Assembly: GCA_037951165.1 (NCBI GenBank)
Contig: JBBDHG010000008.1
Span: forward strand, 2,537,501 to 2,601,500
Direction: 5' to 3'
Length of the DNA: 64,000 nucleotides
DNA from: Lophius americanus
Lineage: Eukaryota > Chordata > Actinopteri > Lophiiformes > Lophiidae
How positions within the stretch are numbered: the first letter of the stretch is position 1; each line of letters begins with the position of its first letter. Positions 45,501 to 53,173 of this stretch are shown in pieces. The position numbers were made by a program, and so were the translations under genes. The notes under the pieces were generated by a model, which worked only from the letters and a program-made list of their open reading frames with translations, ran no database searches and had not been told where the DNA came from.

Positions 45501-48317
45501 ACAGGTTCAGATAGTAGGAAGTATCTAAACAAAGCGATCTAACTGATTCTGATCACAATGTCTGCTTCAGGTCCTGCTTTGCCCTCGTGGAGGTTTGCGC
45601 TCGGTATCCCATCTGAATTATTGTCTCTGCCAGGTACCCTCTGATCAGTGCAGAACATTTCTCCTCTCATAGAGACAAACAATTATTTTGTCATCACGTA
45701 ATAACCGTCAAAGGGAACTTGGTCCGAGTTACTTATTGTGTTCCGTCTGTTGGATAGCAAGATTACTGAAGAACAACTAATTGACGGATTTGCATGAGAA
45801 TTTTACCCAGACATAGATTTTGGCATATCCTACAGATGATTAAACTTAATCAAAATATTACCTCATAATAAAGTTTGCTATATCATTGGAAGATAGGGCA
45901 GTTTTGGAATTTTGACATACATTCGCTGTGTAGAGCAGAGAGAGAGCCCGAAACAGAATCAATATATTCAAATCTGAATATTCGTCTCTAAAATGCATTA
46001 AAAAGAATGCAACATTGACGGCTTTGATGTTTTCTGATTAAAACCAACATTTGTAAAACAAACACAGTCCCCCCCCAACAGCAATGAAAAATTGGAAATA
46101 ATTTAAAAATGTCCCTTGTAAGTGTTAAGTTTAAAAGTTGAGTGAAAATTGTCTAACATGGCAAATTCAATTTGTTTTTATTTAATCAACTTTTTATGGT
46201 GGAATTATTTTATTAATTATGCATTCCAGGTATTTTCCAAAGGATATTGTGCTGATAATACTTATATACTTTTACCTCAGTAACGTTTTGAATGTTGGAC
46301 TTTTACTTTCTGTGGATTACCTAAACAATCTTTTCGTACTTTAGCTCAAGTCAAGTATCCGAGTACTTCATTCACCACTGCACCTCACTGGTTCCCCTCT
46401 TTATATACAGTAGATGTCAACAGCAGTGGATGAAGTACTCGGATACTTTACTCCACTACAAGTGAAATACCTGCATTCATCTTACTTCAATAAAGATATG
46501 TAATATTACCAGTTAAATGTATTTAAAGAATCCAAGTAGAAGTACTCAGTAATAGTCCACAGACAACTGACTCATTTAAAAAAGGACTTAAAACTTTCCT
46601 TTTTAGCAGAACCTATAACTGTAATTAACATAAATGCTTTTGGTCATGTTTTTGTATAGTTATTATTATTATTTATTTATTTATTTTTTATTGATGCTTT
46701 TGTCTGCTTTTGCCTTGTAGCACTTTGAGATTTGATCCAAATGTAAAGTGCATTATAAATTAAATGTATTATTATTATTATATTACTCATTTTGTGTTAA
46801 AATGTTCCCTCTCAGTGTTTTGCTATTATTAGAGGTGCATCGATCGGCCTACTTTGATGAAATCGGTGATCGGCCGAACAGCCTCACTTGAGGCCGGACG
46901 CACACGTGCGGCGTACGCACACACCAAACGTGTGCTAGCGCGGCTCCTAAAGTAACATCTCACAAGTAAACCAGGAAACACAGAGCTCCATATTTGTAAC
47001 ACCAGTAAAACAAACTAAGGCATCTCTTCAATCCCAAAAGCTGTTGGCAAAACGAGCTTAATCCCACACTTCACATTTAATCAATGAAATTTAAATTTAA
47101 TAATAAATAATCCTACTTTTCAACATTTCAAACTAAACGGAACACGAGATCAGTGGTGGAAAAAATACTCTGAAACTTATAGAAATTATCAATGACACAA
47201 GTCTAGGAAAAGTCCTGAATGTAAAACCTTACTTAAGTAAGAGTATGTAAGTATTGGCGGCAAAATGTACATGAAGTACAGCAGTTAAAGTACTAATGCT
47301 GCAATAAAATGGATTCTCTCTGTGTTTTAAGATTAATAATAATAATAGTACATTTAATTTATAACACTTTACATTTGGATCAAATTTCAAAGTGCTACAA
47401 GGTAAAAGCAGATAAAAGCATCAATAAAAAATATAATAATAACTATATAAAAACATGACCAAAAAGCTGCAATGTTAATTAAAAGTTATAGGTTCTGATA
47501 AAAATTAAAGTTTGAAGTCCTTTTTTAAATGTGTCAGACGTCTGTGGAGCCCTCAGATGGTCAGGGAGGGCATTCCACAGACGATTACAATTACAACTGC
47601 ATTAATGTGTAGATGTATTTTATTTTGTAGATGTTAAATGTTAGAAAATCTGACTAGTTTATGCCAGAGTATTTTATAAAATCTATGAGATCACCATTGC
47701 GTTTATAGCATCTCAATCCTGTGAGAACCATGTATCTCTAAAAATGTATATTCTCATAAAATCAAACACACTTCATCCTTGTGGCATTTTTACAGATAAG
47801 TTTTTAGGCAGGGTCAGTTTTTCTCCACACATATAGAAATCCCTAAATCCTTCAGTTGGAGACACGTGAACTGTATGAATAATTGTGATCTGAAAAGTAA
47901 CTAATAACTACAGCTGTGAGCAGAAAGTTGAATATCTTTCAACTTTGACTATCTGCGATGTAGTGGAGTAGAAGTATTAGGTAGTATAAAGTGGAAATAA
48001 TGAAGTAAAGTACTTGAATTTGGACTTAGGTTGTAAAGTAAATGTACTCGGTTCCTGATCTGCGGTGAATTTAACCCCTAGTTTTCACAGTTCAATCATT
48101 CATCTTCAAAAATTTAAACTATTTAAATAGAACCTCTCACTGAACTCAAGCCTTACTCTCACCTGCGGGACCATTTGGCTGACGAGCGTCCAAAAGGCCT
48201 CTTCCACAGAACGCCATGCAGCTGAACTTTGGTGCTGATGTCCAACACTTCGGAGTCTGACTGCTCCATGGAGGTCCAGGGGGAGGGCAGAGAGTTTCTG
48301 GACGAAGATGAGAACAT
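27380..48317 (-). CDS. plekhd1: Pleckstrin homology domain-containing family D member 1 (13 coding exons)
   Basis: Thirteen exons, each with AG acceptor and GT donor and with phases that join without error, give 505 residues against about 506 in human. Residues 30-138 are the PH domain: KVQLHGVLWKRP opens it, KWSRRFFVIK is the second strand, and Trp129 lies in the closing helix. Residues 140-420 are a Glu/Lys/Leu/Gln-rich coiled coil. Residues 407-505 are a conserved tail starting FFEEC and containing KAAARRIKSCR. The start (MFSSSS) aligns with the human MFTSKS. PH domains usually bind phosphoinositides or protein partners; the cellular role of PLEKHD1 is poorly known. An acidic segment (residues 265-288, exon 9) looks fish-divergent. 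Convergent neighbour: CCDC177; upstream tandem neighbour: SLC39A9. Confidence 0.97.
27573..27848. repeat. 23-bp minisatellite in PLEKHD1 intron 12
   Basis: Twelve units of a 23-bp repeat (GAACCTGGACTGTTTCACCG plus TAT) start at exact 23-base steps from 27,573 to 27,826, with substitutions but no indels. It lies 36 bases from the last exon. Sequence across the exon boundary (GGAGTGTTTCACTGT) matches the unit closely. Confidence 0.95.
27933..28076 (-). CDS. plekhd1: PLEKHD1 coding exon 12
   Basis: Completes Lys406 and encodes residues 407-453 (FFEECICVAEIEAKLPVIMK, then HKAAARRIKSCRIQRR), the most conserved part of the C-terminal domain. Acceptor CACCAG|AA, donor T|GTGAGT; a donor two bases earlier would break the frame. 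Confidence 0.94.
28077..29262 (-). other. PLEKHD1 intron 11
   Basis: AT-rich, with long runs of ATT-type trinucleotides around 28,865-28,890 and 29,055-29,070. No named repeat or exon recognised. Confidence 0.6.
29263..29407 (-). CDS. plekhd1: PLEKHD1 coding exon 11
   Basis: Residues 358-405 plus one base of Lys406 (MEIESRVDLEKRLKLAEEAL onward to DVTQLK). Acceptor CCTCAG|AT, donor A|GTGAGT. Confidence 0.94.
29880..30165 (-). mobile_element. MITE-like remnant in PLEKHD1 intron 10
   Basis: The right end reads CTAGATGCCACTTAATTTTA then CACACTGCCCCTTTAA, which matches the inverted terminus of a frequent fish MITE. The left terminus is not visible. A poly(A) run follows at 30,174-30,195. The rest of this intron holds nothing recognised. 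Confidence 0.45.
30697..30829 (-). CDS. plekhd1: PLEKHD1 coding exon 10
   Basis: Residues 313-357 (LRENEKRAKVLQQEREYYSS onward). Acceptor GCTCAG|G is chosen over a second AG six bases downstream because it keeps the coiled-coil length equal to human. Donor AAG|GTAACC. Confidence 0.92.
31285..31765 (+). mobile_element. L2-like LINE reverse transcriptase remnant in intron 9
   Basis: Broken translation in the order expected of an L2-type reverse transcriptase: a LLRANNDL-like segment, then VTLVDVTAAFDSVDQDIL (first catalytic Asp in the AAFD box), GIS and PPG-like blocks, ADDTQLY (catalytic DD, near 31,628), and NFLYLNEKQT. Stops and frameshifts throughout. Antisense to PLEKHD1. Confidence 0.75.
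31808..32272 (+). repeat. Interspersed family A, copy 3 (intron 9)
   Basis: Landmarks: CAGGGATATTATGGAATTGT head, GCGATATCTCAAAAAAGTAC, CTTAGTGTGAGGCAGAACTG, ACTAGGGGGAGC, and a 3' end TCGTTGGGGACGACAGTGTA. Antisense to PLEKHD1. Confidence 0.75.
32596..33385 (+). repeat. Interspersed family A, copy 4 (intron 9)
   Basis: Head GTCGGGGATATTATGGAATG preceded by GATATCCC, so the terminal hairpin is partly kept. Middle CATAGACCTTAG; late module TTGAGGAGTTCAATCAGGGG, then GCAGGGGATTGGGGGC and GGGACGACAGCG. The longest copy in the window, about 0.8 kb. Lies about 0.3 kb from copy 3. Confidence 0.75.
34076..34263 (-). CDS. plekhd1: PLEKHD1 coding exon 9
   Basis: Residues 251-312 plus two bases of Met313. 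After ELSQEKQKTLDLLGV comes an acidic, helix-poor segment rich in Glu, Gly and Pro (265-288), then RHIEEQMKVLLKEKEEAEE. Donor AT|GTGAGT. Confidence 0.93.
34813..34877. repeat. TA microsatellite in intron 8
   Basis: About 30 uninterrupted TA dinucleotides, the longest pure dinucleotide run in the window. Confidence 0.95.
35692..35775 (-). mobile_element. LINE 3'-tail fragment with ATT microsatellite (intron 8)
   Basis: TAATAATAAT run followed by ACATTTAATTTATAATGCAC and TTTGGATCAAATCTCAAAGT, the reverse complement of the tail also present at 46,560-46,790 (+) and 47,330-47,600 (-). Confidence 0.65.
35946..36039 (-). CDS. plekhd1: PLEKHD1 coding exon 8
   Basis: Residues 219-250 (DLDGTAQSLKGVESEKEELS onward). 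Acceptor CACAG|A, donor GAG|GTATGA. Confidence 0.93.
36128..36222 (-). CDS. plekhd1: PLEKHD1 coding exon 7
   Basis: Residues 188-218 plus two bases of Leu219 (ELERLNQVLEEEKMKFEEVV onward). Acceptor TGCAG|GA, donor CT|GTAAAA. The intron to exon 8 is only 88 bp, the shortest in the gene. Confidence 0.95.
36488..37072 (+). repeat. Interspersed family A, copy 5 (intron 6)
   Basis: Head truncated (GCGGGATCGTCATCGCCCGC), then ATTTCATGGATCATTTTCAT, CATAGACCTTCATGCGAGGA, ACCGTTGGTCCAATTTAGG, GAGGAGTTCAATCGGTTGAA and the intact 3' end TTTCGGGGATATACCCTTGC. Confidence 0.75.
37339..37391 (-). CDS. plekhd1: PLEKHD1 coding exon 6
   Basis: Short exon, residues 170-187 (DKLMEETEELSHQRAQKE). Acceptor CTGCAG|AT, donor GAG|GTGAGC. 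Confidence 0.93.
38313..38520 (+). mobile_element. Tc1-like transposase fragment (intron 5)
   Basis: One frame reads LQKDPLKTEPKKRKRVKNYK, EWTADGKSLL, stop, SDESNLEISGSKQL, which keeps the order of a Tc1-family transposase around its SDES(N)LEIFGS box. Broken by stops; no terminal repeats located. Antisense to PLEKHD1. Confidence 0.6.
38578..38722. repeat. AT and ATT microsatellites (intron 5)
   Basis: AT dinucleotides at 38,579-38,615 and TTA trinucleotides at 38,676-38,719, separated by unique sequence. Open frames of Ile-Tyr or Tyr runs here are artefacts of the repeats. Confidence 0.9.
39189..39280 (-). CDS. plekhd1: PLEKHD1 coding exon 5
   Basis: Completes Val139 and encodes residues 140-169 (TWKNALLGEAMIESLEAQGL onward), the start of the coiled coil. 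Acceptor GACAG|C, donor G|GTAAAC. Confidence 0.95.
39419..39499. repeat. GA microsatellite (intron 4)
   Basis: About 40 GA dinucleotides with one AA interruption. Confidence 0.95.
39595..40016. repeat. Degenerate ATCC tetranucleotide array (intron 4)
   Basis: CCATCCAT-type array with many substitutions (TATCCATC, TTCTATCC). On the PLEKHD1 sense strand it is a GGAT array. Open frames across it are translations of the repeat. Confidence 0.9.
40338..40414 (-). CDS. plekhd1: PLEKHD1 coding exon 4
   Basis: Residues 114-138 plus two bases of Val139, with the PH closing helix ERHQWMEMLQESGK. Donor GT|GTGAGT. Confidence 0.95.
40655..42125. repeat. 31-bp satellite with a 155-bp higher-order unit (intron 3)
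   Basis: Roughly 47 monomers of a 31-bp AT-rich unit (GGTTTATAAATGATAAATTA plus AACC and CACTGTG). From 41,296 to 41,915 the array is organised into four consecutive 155-bp units, each of five monomers (start points 41,296, 41,451, 41,606, 41,761, 41,916); copies 1, 2 and 4 look identical and copy 3 differs in one monomer. The left part (to about 41,280) and the right end are less regular. Each monomer starts GGTTTA and closes TAAACC, so it is itself a weak inverted repeat. Confidence 0.95.
42187..42276 (-). CDS. plekhd1: PLEKHD1 coding exon 3
   Basis: Residues 84-113, GVIPLGGCVVSANEKMGMPF onward. Acceptor CTCAG|GG, donor ACT|GTAAGA. Its donor lies about 65 bp from the edge of the 31-bp satellite array in intron 3. 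Confidence 0.95.
42277..43506 (-). other. PLEKHD1 intron 2
   Basis: AT-rich, with a T-rich tract of TTTTGA-type sequence (42,770-42,990). No element recognised. Confidence 0.5.
43507..43600 (-). CDS. plekhd1: PLEKHD1 coding exon 2
   Basis: Residues 52-83, FFVIKDSFLLYYAESEKRSF and onward to NIHPK. Acceptor CCAAAG|A, donor AAG|GTGAGC, phase 2 to 0. PH-domain strands 2-4. Confidence 0.95.
44425..44520 (+). mobile_element. hAT/MITE terminus-like fragment (intron 1)
   Basis: AGTGGTTCTCAAACTTTTTT followed by TGTACCCCTTTGG is the recognisable start of a widespread fish MITE. The other end is not found. Confidence 0.45.
45100..45925 (+). repeat. Interspersed family B, two adjacent copies (intron 1)
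   Basis: Copy one (45,100-45,610): CACCTCCACCAAAGAGGTCA, TGTCTGTTTGTTAGCAGGAT, ACTAATACATGAATTTTCAT, GATAGGGCCATTTTGGAGTT, ending CCCTCGTGGAGGTTTGCGCT. Copy two (45,700-45,925): TAGCAAGATTACTGAAGAAC, TTGGCATATCCTACAGATG, GATAGGGCAGTTTTGGAATT. The text matches a common fish repeat whose ends read CTCCGCCAAGGAGGT and GGAGGTATGCGCTC. Class not determined. Confidence 0.55.
46250..46560. mobile_element. Two hAT-MITE ends back to back (intron 1)
   Basis: A right terminus ending GAGTACTTCATTCACCACTG at 46,381 is followed about 45 bp later by a left terminus CAGTGGATGAAGTACTCGGA at 46,424, which ends near GTACTCAGTAATAGTCCAC at 46,560. Both belong to the CAGTGGTGGAAAAAGTACT family. Confidence 0.55.
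46560..46790 (+). mobile_element. LINE 3'-tail fragment with ATT microsatellite
   Basis: AAAGGACTTAAAACTTTCCT, AGCACTTTGAGATTTGATCC and AAAGTGCATTATAAATTAAA, then TATTATTATTATT. The same segment occurs inverted at 47,330-47,600. Confidence 0.65.
47153..48065. mobile_element. hAT-type MITE with a nested insertion (intron 1)
   Basis: Left end CAGTGGTGGAAAAAATACTC at 47,155 with TACTTAAGTAAGAGTATGTA inside; right part GATGTAGTGGAGTAGAAGTA (47,957) to ATGTACTCGGTTCCTGATCT near 48,062. The LINE-tail fragment at 47,330-47,600 interrupts it. The left terminus fits the family, while the right is diverged. Confidence 0.6.
47330..47600 (-). mobile_element. LINE 3'-tail fragment, inverted copy
   Basis: AATAATAATAGTACATTTAA, TTTGGATCAAATTTCAAAGT and GGTAAAAGCAGATAAAAGC, then AGGGAGGGCATTCCACAGAC. 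Reverse complement of 46,560-46,790 and longer, so it keeps more of the LINE. Together with that copy it makes an inverted pair about 0.5 kb apart. Confidence 0.65.
48163..48317 (-). CDS. plekhd1: PLEKHD1 coding exon 1
   Basis: Encodes residues 1-51 plus two bases of Arg52. The donor reads AG|GTGAGA. Contains DISTKVQLHGVLWKRPFGR, the first PH strand. An in-frame methionine 16 codons upstream (in a proline run) is less likely to be the start because the human protein begins at the MFSSSS position. Confidence 0.95.
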
Positions 48318-49175
48318 CCCAGCTTTCCACACCCTAGGAGGAGGAGGAGGAGGGGGAGGAGTCAAAAAAATATTTATAGAATGACAGCAAAGTCAATACC
48401 AGTGACCCAGTAAGCACAAACACAGTTACGTGTGAAGCTGCAGGGACAGTACCGAACAGGAAGATCCCAATAACTCCGCAGGGTGGAATGATGGAGCTGC
48501 CAATACGCCCATCAGCTGGAGGCAGGAGGAGGGCAGGGCTGTGGAGGTGCAGAGGGAGGGAGGAAGAGGAGGAGAGCGATGGGGGAGGGAAAGCTTTAGG
48601 AAAGAGTAAAGCTGAAGCGGGTCAATACATCCCGGCCAGTAAAAGCCGTTCTTCAGATTACATCACTCGCAGCAGTCTACGAGTCTTGGCAGGTATGAAC
48701 CCTCCCTCCGTCCGTCCATCGCTCCAGCAGTGAATGAGGAGAGCATCTGTGGCAGCGGGTCTCCCGGTAAAGAGGATGGAGGGCGTTAACACGCGGCTCA
48801 GAGCGGCGAGTATCAGATTAATTGACACAACATGTGTCAGTGTGGAGTGACGGCAGATTACAGAGATGATGAGAGCTCAGCTTCATCTGAGGAACCCGTG
48901 GGCCTTCAGCTCCTTCTCCAGGAATCGATGAGAGAGTTTGAATATGACACATCTTCAGGAATGTCCCCCCTTAGCCTCTAAAAACTGTACCACAATGCAT
49001 CAGTAACACGAGAGACCCTCATCTCTTTTGGTGGGCCTAAAGTTGTGGATATTATTATGGATATATGATAGACGGAAAAGGAAAAGACGGACATACGTCC
49101 AGCAATTCTTAGAAATAGGTATTTTCTACTGAATACTGAATAAATTAAAACAACTTTTATTATTTATTTGTAATG
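48318..49175 (-). promoter_or_regulatory. PLEKHD1 5' UTR and presumed promoter side
   Basis: GC-richer sequence upstream of the PLEKHD1 start, including a purine-rich AGGAGGAGGAGGAGGGGG run directly before it (48,336-48,360) and a GGCAGGAGGAGGGCAGGGC block near 48,522. No TATA box or first exon could be assigned. Confidence 0.35.
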
Positions 49176-49179
49176 TTTG

Positions 49180-49247
49180 ATATGTATACACAGATATATA
49201 ACAATATATACATATACATATATCCACATACACATATACATATCCAT

Positions 49248-49278
<31 letters not shown>

Positions 49279-49446
49279 CATATATATACATATAAACATA
49301 TATATACATATATACACACATACATTCATATATATATATACATGTATGCACACACACATACATCCACATACATATTCGCATACATATTTATATTTATATA
49401 CATACTCACATACATACATACTTACATACTTATATATATATACACA
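49180..49446. repeat. Complex TATA/CATA/CACA microsatellite
   Basis: Alternating purine-pyrimidine tract of TA, TACA and CATA units about 265 bp long. Open frames of Tyr-Ile-Tyr-Ile on both strands are artefacts. Confidence 0.9.
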
Positions 49447-49723
49447 TGTATACACGACCCTGAACAGGACAAGCGGTTACGGATAATGAATGAATGAATG
49501 AATTTCCTTCATTTCAACATATGATCGAACATCTATAGTATGCAAAAGTGTTACTCTACTCTAAGATAATCACTTTATCATATTTTTATCACAACTGTGC
49601 TACTCGAGAGGGGTGTCGTCCTTTCGATTTGAAGATTAGTAGCCTTCAGCCAATCACAGTCCAGCGTTGTGAGTGAACTAGACTAACATTAAAACCATTA
49701 TTTTTGACCGCCAAATCTCCAAA

Positions 49724-49776
49724 TATCAACTTCTCACATGTCAACAAAGTTTTGTTGACATGTGAGGAGTTGATGT
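49724..49776. repeat. Long near-perfect palindrome
   Basis: Core arms CTCACATGTCAACAAA (49,733-49,748) and TTTGTTGACATGTGAG (49,751-49,766) match perfectly across a 2-base centre (GT). After one mismatch, CAACT/AGTTG extends it, and AATAT against TGTT nearly does. Confidence 0.95.
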
Positions 49777-49949
49777 TCAGAAATAAAAAAGAAGAAGAAA
49801 AAAATCAAAGTGTCTTCCTGCAGACACCTGGGTGTAAAGATCAATGACACCCTGATCATGGAACCTACATTCATTTGTAAGAGGATACTTTCCTTATATA
49901 TTCCAATAATGTAGAGTCAGTTGTCCGATAATCCTTCCAGTTATTACCA

Positions 49950-50160
49950 TTTCGTTGGAAAACTTTTTGAGATAAAATTCCTACCTAATGTCAGATATAT
50001 AAAACCAACCTTTCCCAAAAACTGGCACTAAAGTCTCTATGGGTTTATAGTTTGAAAAGGATCCATGAGAGTTTTTGAGTTATTGTGTTAACGCCAAGGA
50101 TCTGCGGTGGTGGATGCGATGAGGAATCCATAAAATCCACGACTTTTAGGGAATATAATA
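49950..50160 (-). repeat. Interspersed family A, copy 6 (minus strand)
   Basis: On the minus strand reads CACCGCAGATCCTTGGCGTT, AACTCAAAAACTCTCATGGA and CATAGAGACTTTAGTGCC, the middle module of the family. The head and 3' end are missing. This is the only copy in this orientation in the window. Confidence 0.65.
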
Positions 50161-52065
50161 AAGCATACAAGCGTAAGTGGCTAAGTGGCTAAGTAATGCA
50201 TCAGCTATTTATTAACATTCTTTTCTGGAAAGCTTCTTTCTAATGTCAATTGTCTGGGTTTCTTGTGTGTAAGTTGGGTCACGCGTCATGAGAGACAAAG
50301 TTTCCGACAGTATGTAAAATTTAAAACCAAGCCATTTAATCAAATCAAAATTTGCTCACAGATAATTGAGTCAGACGAGTTATTAGTATCTCCTCTGACT
50401 ATTTGTGTGCTTTGAACAGAAAACCCCCGTTTCTGGGGTCCAGAGGTGATTTCAATCTAAACGCAAAAGGCTGAAGGACTCATTCCTACATCAGCCGGTT
50501 CTGAAACAAAATCAGGGCTCAGACATCTGAGATCTGAGTCCAAAGGTGCGGTTGTTTGGATTGTCTGATGTGGTTTGAAGATCTATGAAATCTGTCTAAT
50601 GAGTAGCTGCTTTCAATGTCTAAAGCGGAGCCGTCCAAGGATGGAAAACGGTTTTCAGTGCAAACTGGCCATGAAGCTGTGCCTAATGGTTCAAAGGTCA
50701 ACGTGTGACTTTGTATGACAAGAACCAAGTATGACAAAAAGCATCAGAGCAAGAGGCAGAATCCTGATCTACAGTCTTTGTGTTCACACTTGGTTTTTAC
50801 ACACTCTTACATTTACCGTGTTATTCCTGTCTCTGTTGATGATGATGAAGACGTTGGTAGTCGAATGGCTGAAGATAATTTAAAACACTGGCATTTAATA
50901 ACCAGGCATTTAAACCACAACATGAAATGGGATGGATACCGGTTCAGTAGTTTTTATATTAGGGAAATGTTGAAAATTGCTCTAATTTACAAAGTTTAAA
51001 AAAGGGGGATAACAAAGAAAAATCCTGGATTCTTTAACGGTTGTATTCCTGACAAAAACCTCATCCTAGAAATCGAGATCTAAACATTCTTTAAGTAATG
51101 ATTTCATGATTTTAAGCCTATAGATATTCCTATAGGTATCTATAAGAAAGATTCCTTTCCTATAAATAGAATGTAGAATTCCCTCAGGCCAAAGAACGAC
51201 ACGAAACATTTATCGGTAAAATTGAACATCATTTTGTAAGGTTTCTTTTTTTAAACAAGTTCTCTCATGTTCTGCTCCAGTTTCAATTCAGCTTTTTTTT
51301 CTTTTCTAATAAGTAAAAAAGAAGTGATGTTTTCAACCAAAATGAAAGAAGTTTGTGTTTTGAATCATTTTCTGAATATGAACATTAAAGTATTAAATAA
51401 ACCCACAGTTTTCTGACAAAGTTGGATATATTTGAATAACTTTCAAGATATATTTAAGTCTTTGCCTGCTATCCTCTCTGCTCTGATGCTTTAATGGACG
51501 ATTCAAAAATGGGCTCAAATCCGTTTCAAATTGCAGCTGCAGAGTTTAAATGACCCAAATTAATAGTTTTTAAGTGTTGATAATTTAGTCAATAACCAAC
51601 AACTCAATCATGAAGATCAATATTGATGATTGATCAACAGCTTTGATAATCATTTATTTTAAGAGCTTTTTTTTTTAAATGTCACAGCTTCTTGAATTTG
51701 AGTATTTTATTTGCCTTCTGTCATACTTTGGGGTTTTGGACAGTGCTTAAGATTCTCAAGTACGTTTTCATCAAAAAGCCACTACCTTTGACTCGTCTAA
51801 TGGTGCTCAGGCAGAAATAGGAGGAAGTGAGGGCAAGGCTGAGCTCAGGAGCTGCGGGGTCATCAATTCCATAAGATGAAGGTAAACTTTGCAACCATTT
51901 CAGTCTCTGTTTTAATCCAGAGAAGGAATTGACTTTAATACCATGAGTCTGTTTACTAATCAGGTATAAATAATAAGGGGTAAAAAACAGATAAAACAAA
52001 TACATGTGTATTTTTTCCTGCAACGATGGTCCCTAAGGATTTTAAGCTTTAAAAAAAATAATAAA
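50161..52065. other. AT-rich intergenic stretch
   Basis: Nothing supported. Open frames at 50,519-50,999 and 51,721-52,023 have no domain. Confidence 0.4.
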
Positions 52066-52067
52066 GC

Positions 52068-52340
52068 GGTGGATGTATTCTTTATTTTGAAATGAAAAGA
52101 AATCAAATTCAGTCATTATCTACTCACCCTGTGCCGATGGAAAGTCAGGTGGAGTTTCTTAGTCCACAAAACACTTATGGGGGCTTTGCAGCAACACAAT
52201 GTTGCAGACTGGACTCGGCTGGTTATTGAGAGACTATCAAATTTTACAAGAACCAAAGAAACACAGACTCCATCCAACCTGTTTGGCGAATATGAGATAA
52301 AGAATTTGCAATCACTGCATTCCAACACATGTAAATCGGA
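52068..52340 (+). repeat. Interspersed family C, copy 1
   Basis: ATTCAGTCATTATCTACTCA, GTGCCGATGGAAAGTCAGGT, AGTCCACAAAACACTTATGG, a well-known fish repeat text. Copy 2 lies at 57,690-57,960. Confidence 0.6.
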
Positions 52341-52744
52341 ATAAGTTTGTGCTCCTTCCTCAGACGGGGCTCTTAGAGCTCGGAGGTTACAGTGAATATC
52401 TCAACATCAACATCGCAGGACATGCAATGACAAGTTAAAGAAACTGCCTAACTTCATAATGAAGAACTATCACTTGACCTAAATGATTTAATCCACCTTC
52501 TTAAAAAGAAACTTGACTTTTCTGTTTTTGCATAGCTGTGATTCCTACTTGCAGTTCATCCATTTTATTTTTACGGAACAAGTTTTTATTTTATAATTAT
52601 TTGACGATCCTCTGCAGACATGTCAGAATTTTTCATTCTTCGTAGCGATACCGGTCATCTGCAGATTTTTTTTTTTTTTACACAGCCTATATTACGGTAG
52701 AGGCAGATATTGCAACGTTGGGTTTGTCTAATATTGTATTACTC

Positions 52745-53095
52745 TAATGTCAAAAGTGACAGCGAGCTTCTTTTGTAGGATGGCTGGGCTCAGCCTCAGA
52801 GATAAGGTGCAGAGCTCGGTCTTCCTGAGGAACCTCAGAGTGAAACCGGTGCTCCTTCACATCAAAAGGATCCAGTAGGCACCTCTCTCCTGAGGTCTCC
52901 TGGCACGTCCAACTAGGAGGAGACCATGGGGTAGACAAGGAGCTCACCGGAGGGACGATATATTCTCATGACTCTCCCCAAGATGAAGTGGAGAGTGTTG
53001 CTGGGGTGAGGGACGTCTTGAATACCGTTTTTGGCCTGCTGCCACCACCACCTGATCCCGGGTAGACAAAGAAACTGGATGGATGAATGGAAAGT
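52745..53095 (+). mobile_element. LINE 3' end with short ATGG tail
   Basis: One frame reads RMAGLSLRDKVQSSVFLRNL, then VKPVLLHIKRIQ, matching the C-terminal part of the fish LINE ORF2 also represented at 22,250-22,800. It ends CCCGGGTAGACAAAGAAACT then GGATGGATGAATGG. Truncated and broken. Confidence 0.7.
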
Positions 53096-53173
53096 GTAAA
53101 TTAATTTTCTGATCCAGTGGGTTTCTGTGATCTGGTATTACAACAACATACGAGATGTATGGAGTCATTTCTC

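Noticed and set aside
49126..49497. Tyr-Ile-rich frames on both strands
   Set aside because: Translations of the TATA/CATA microsatellite.
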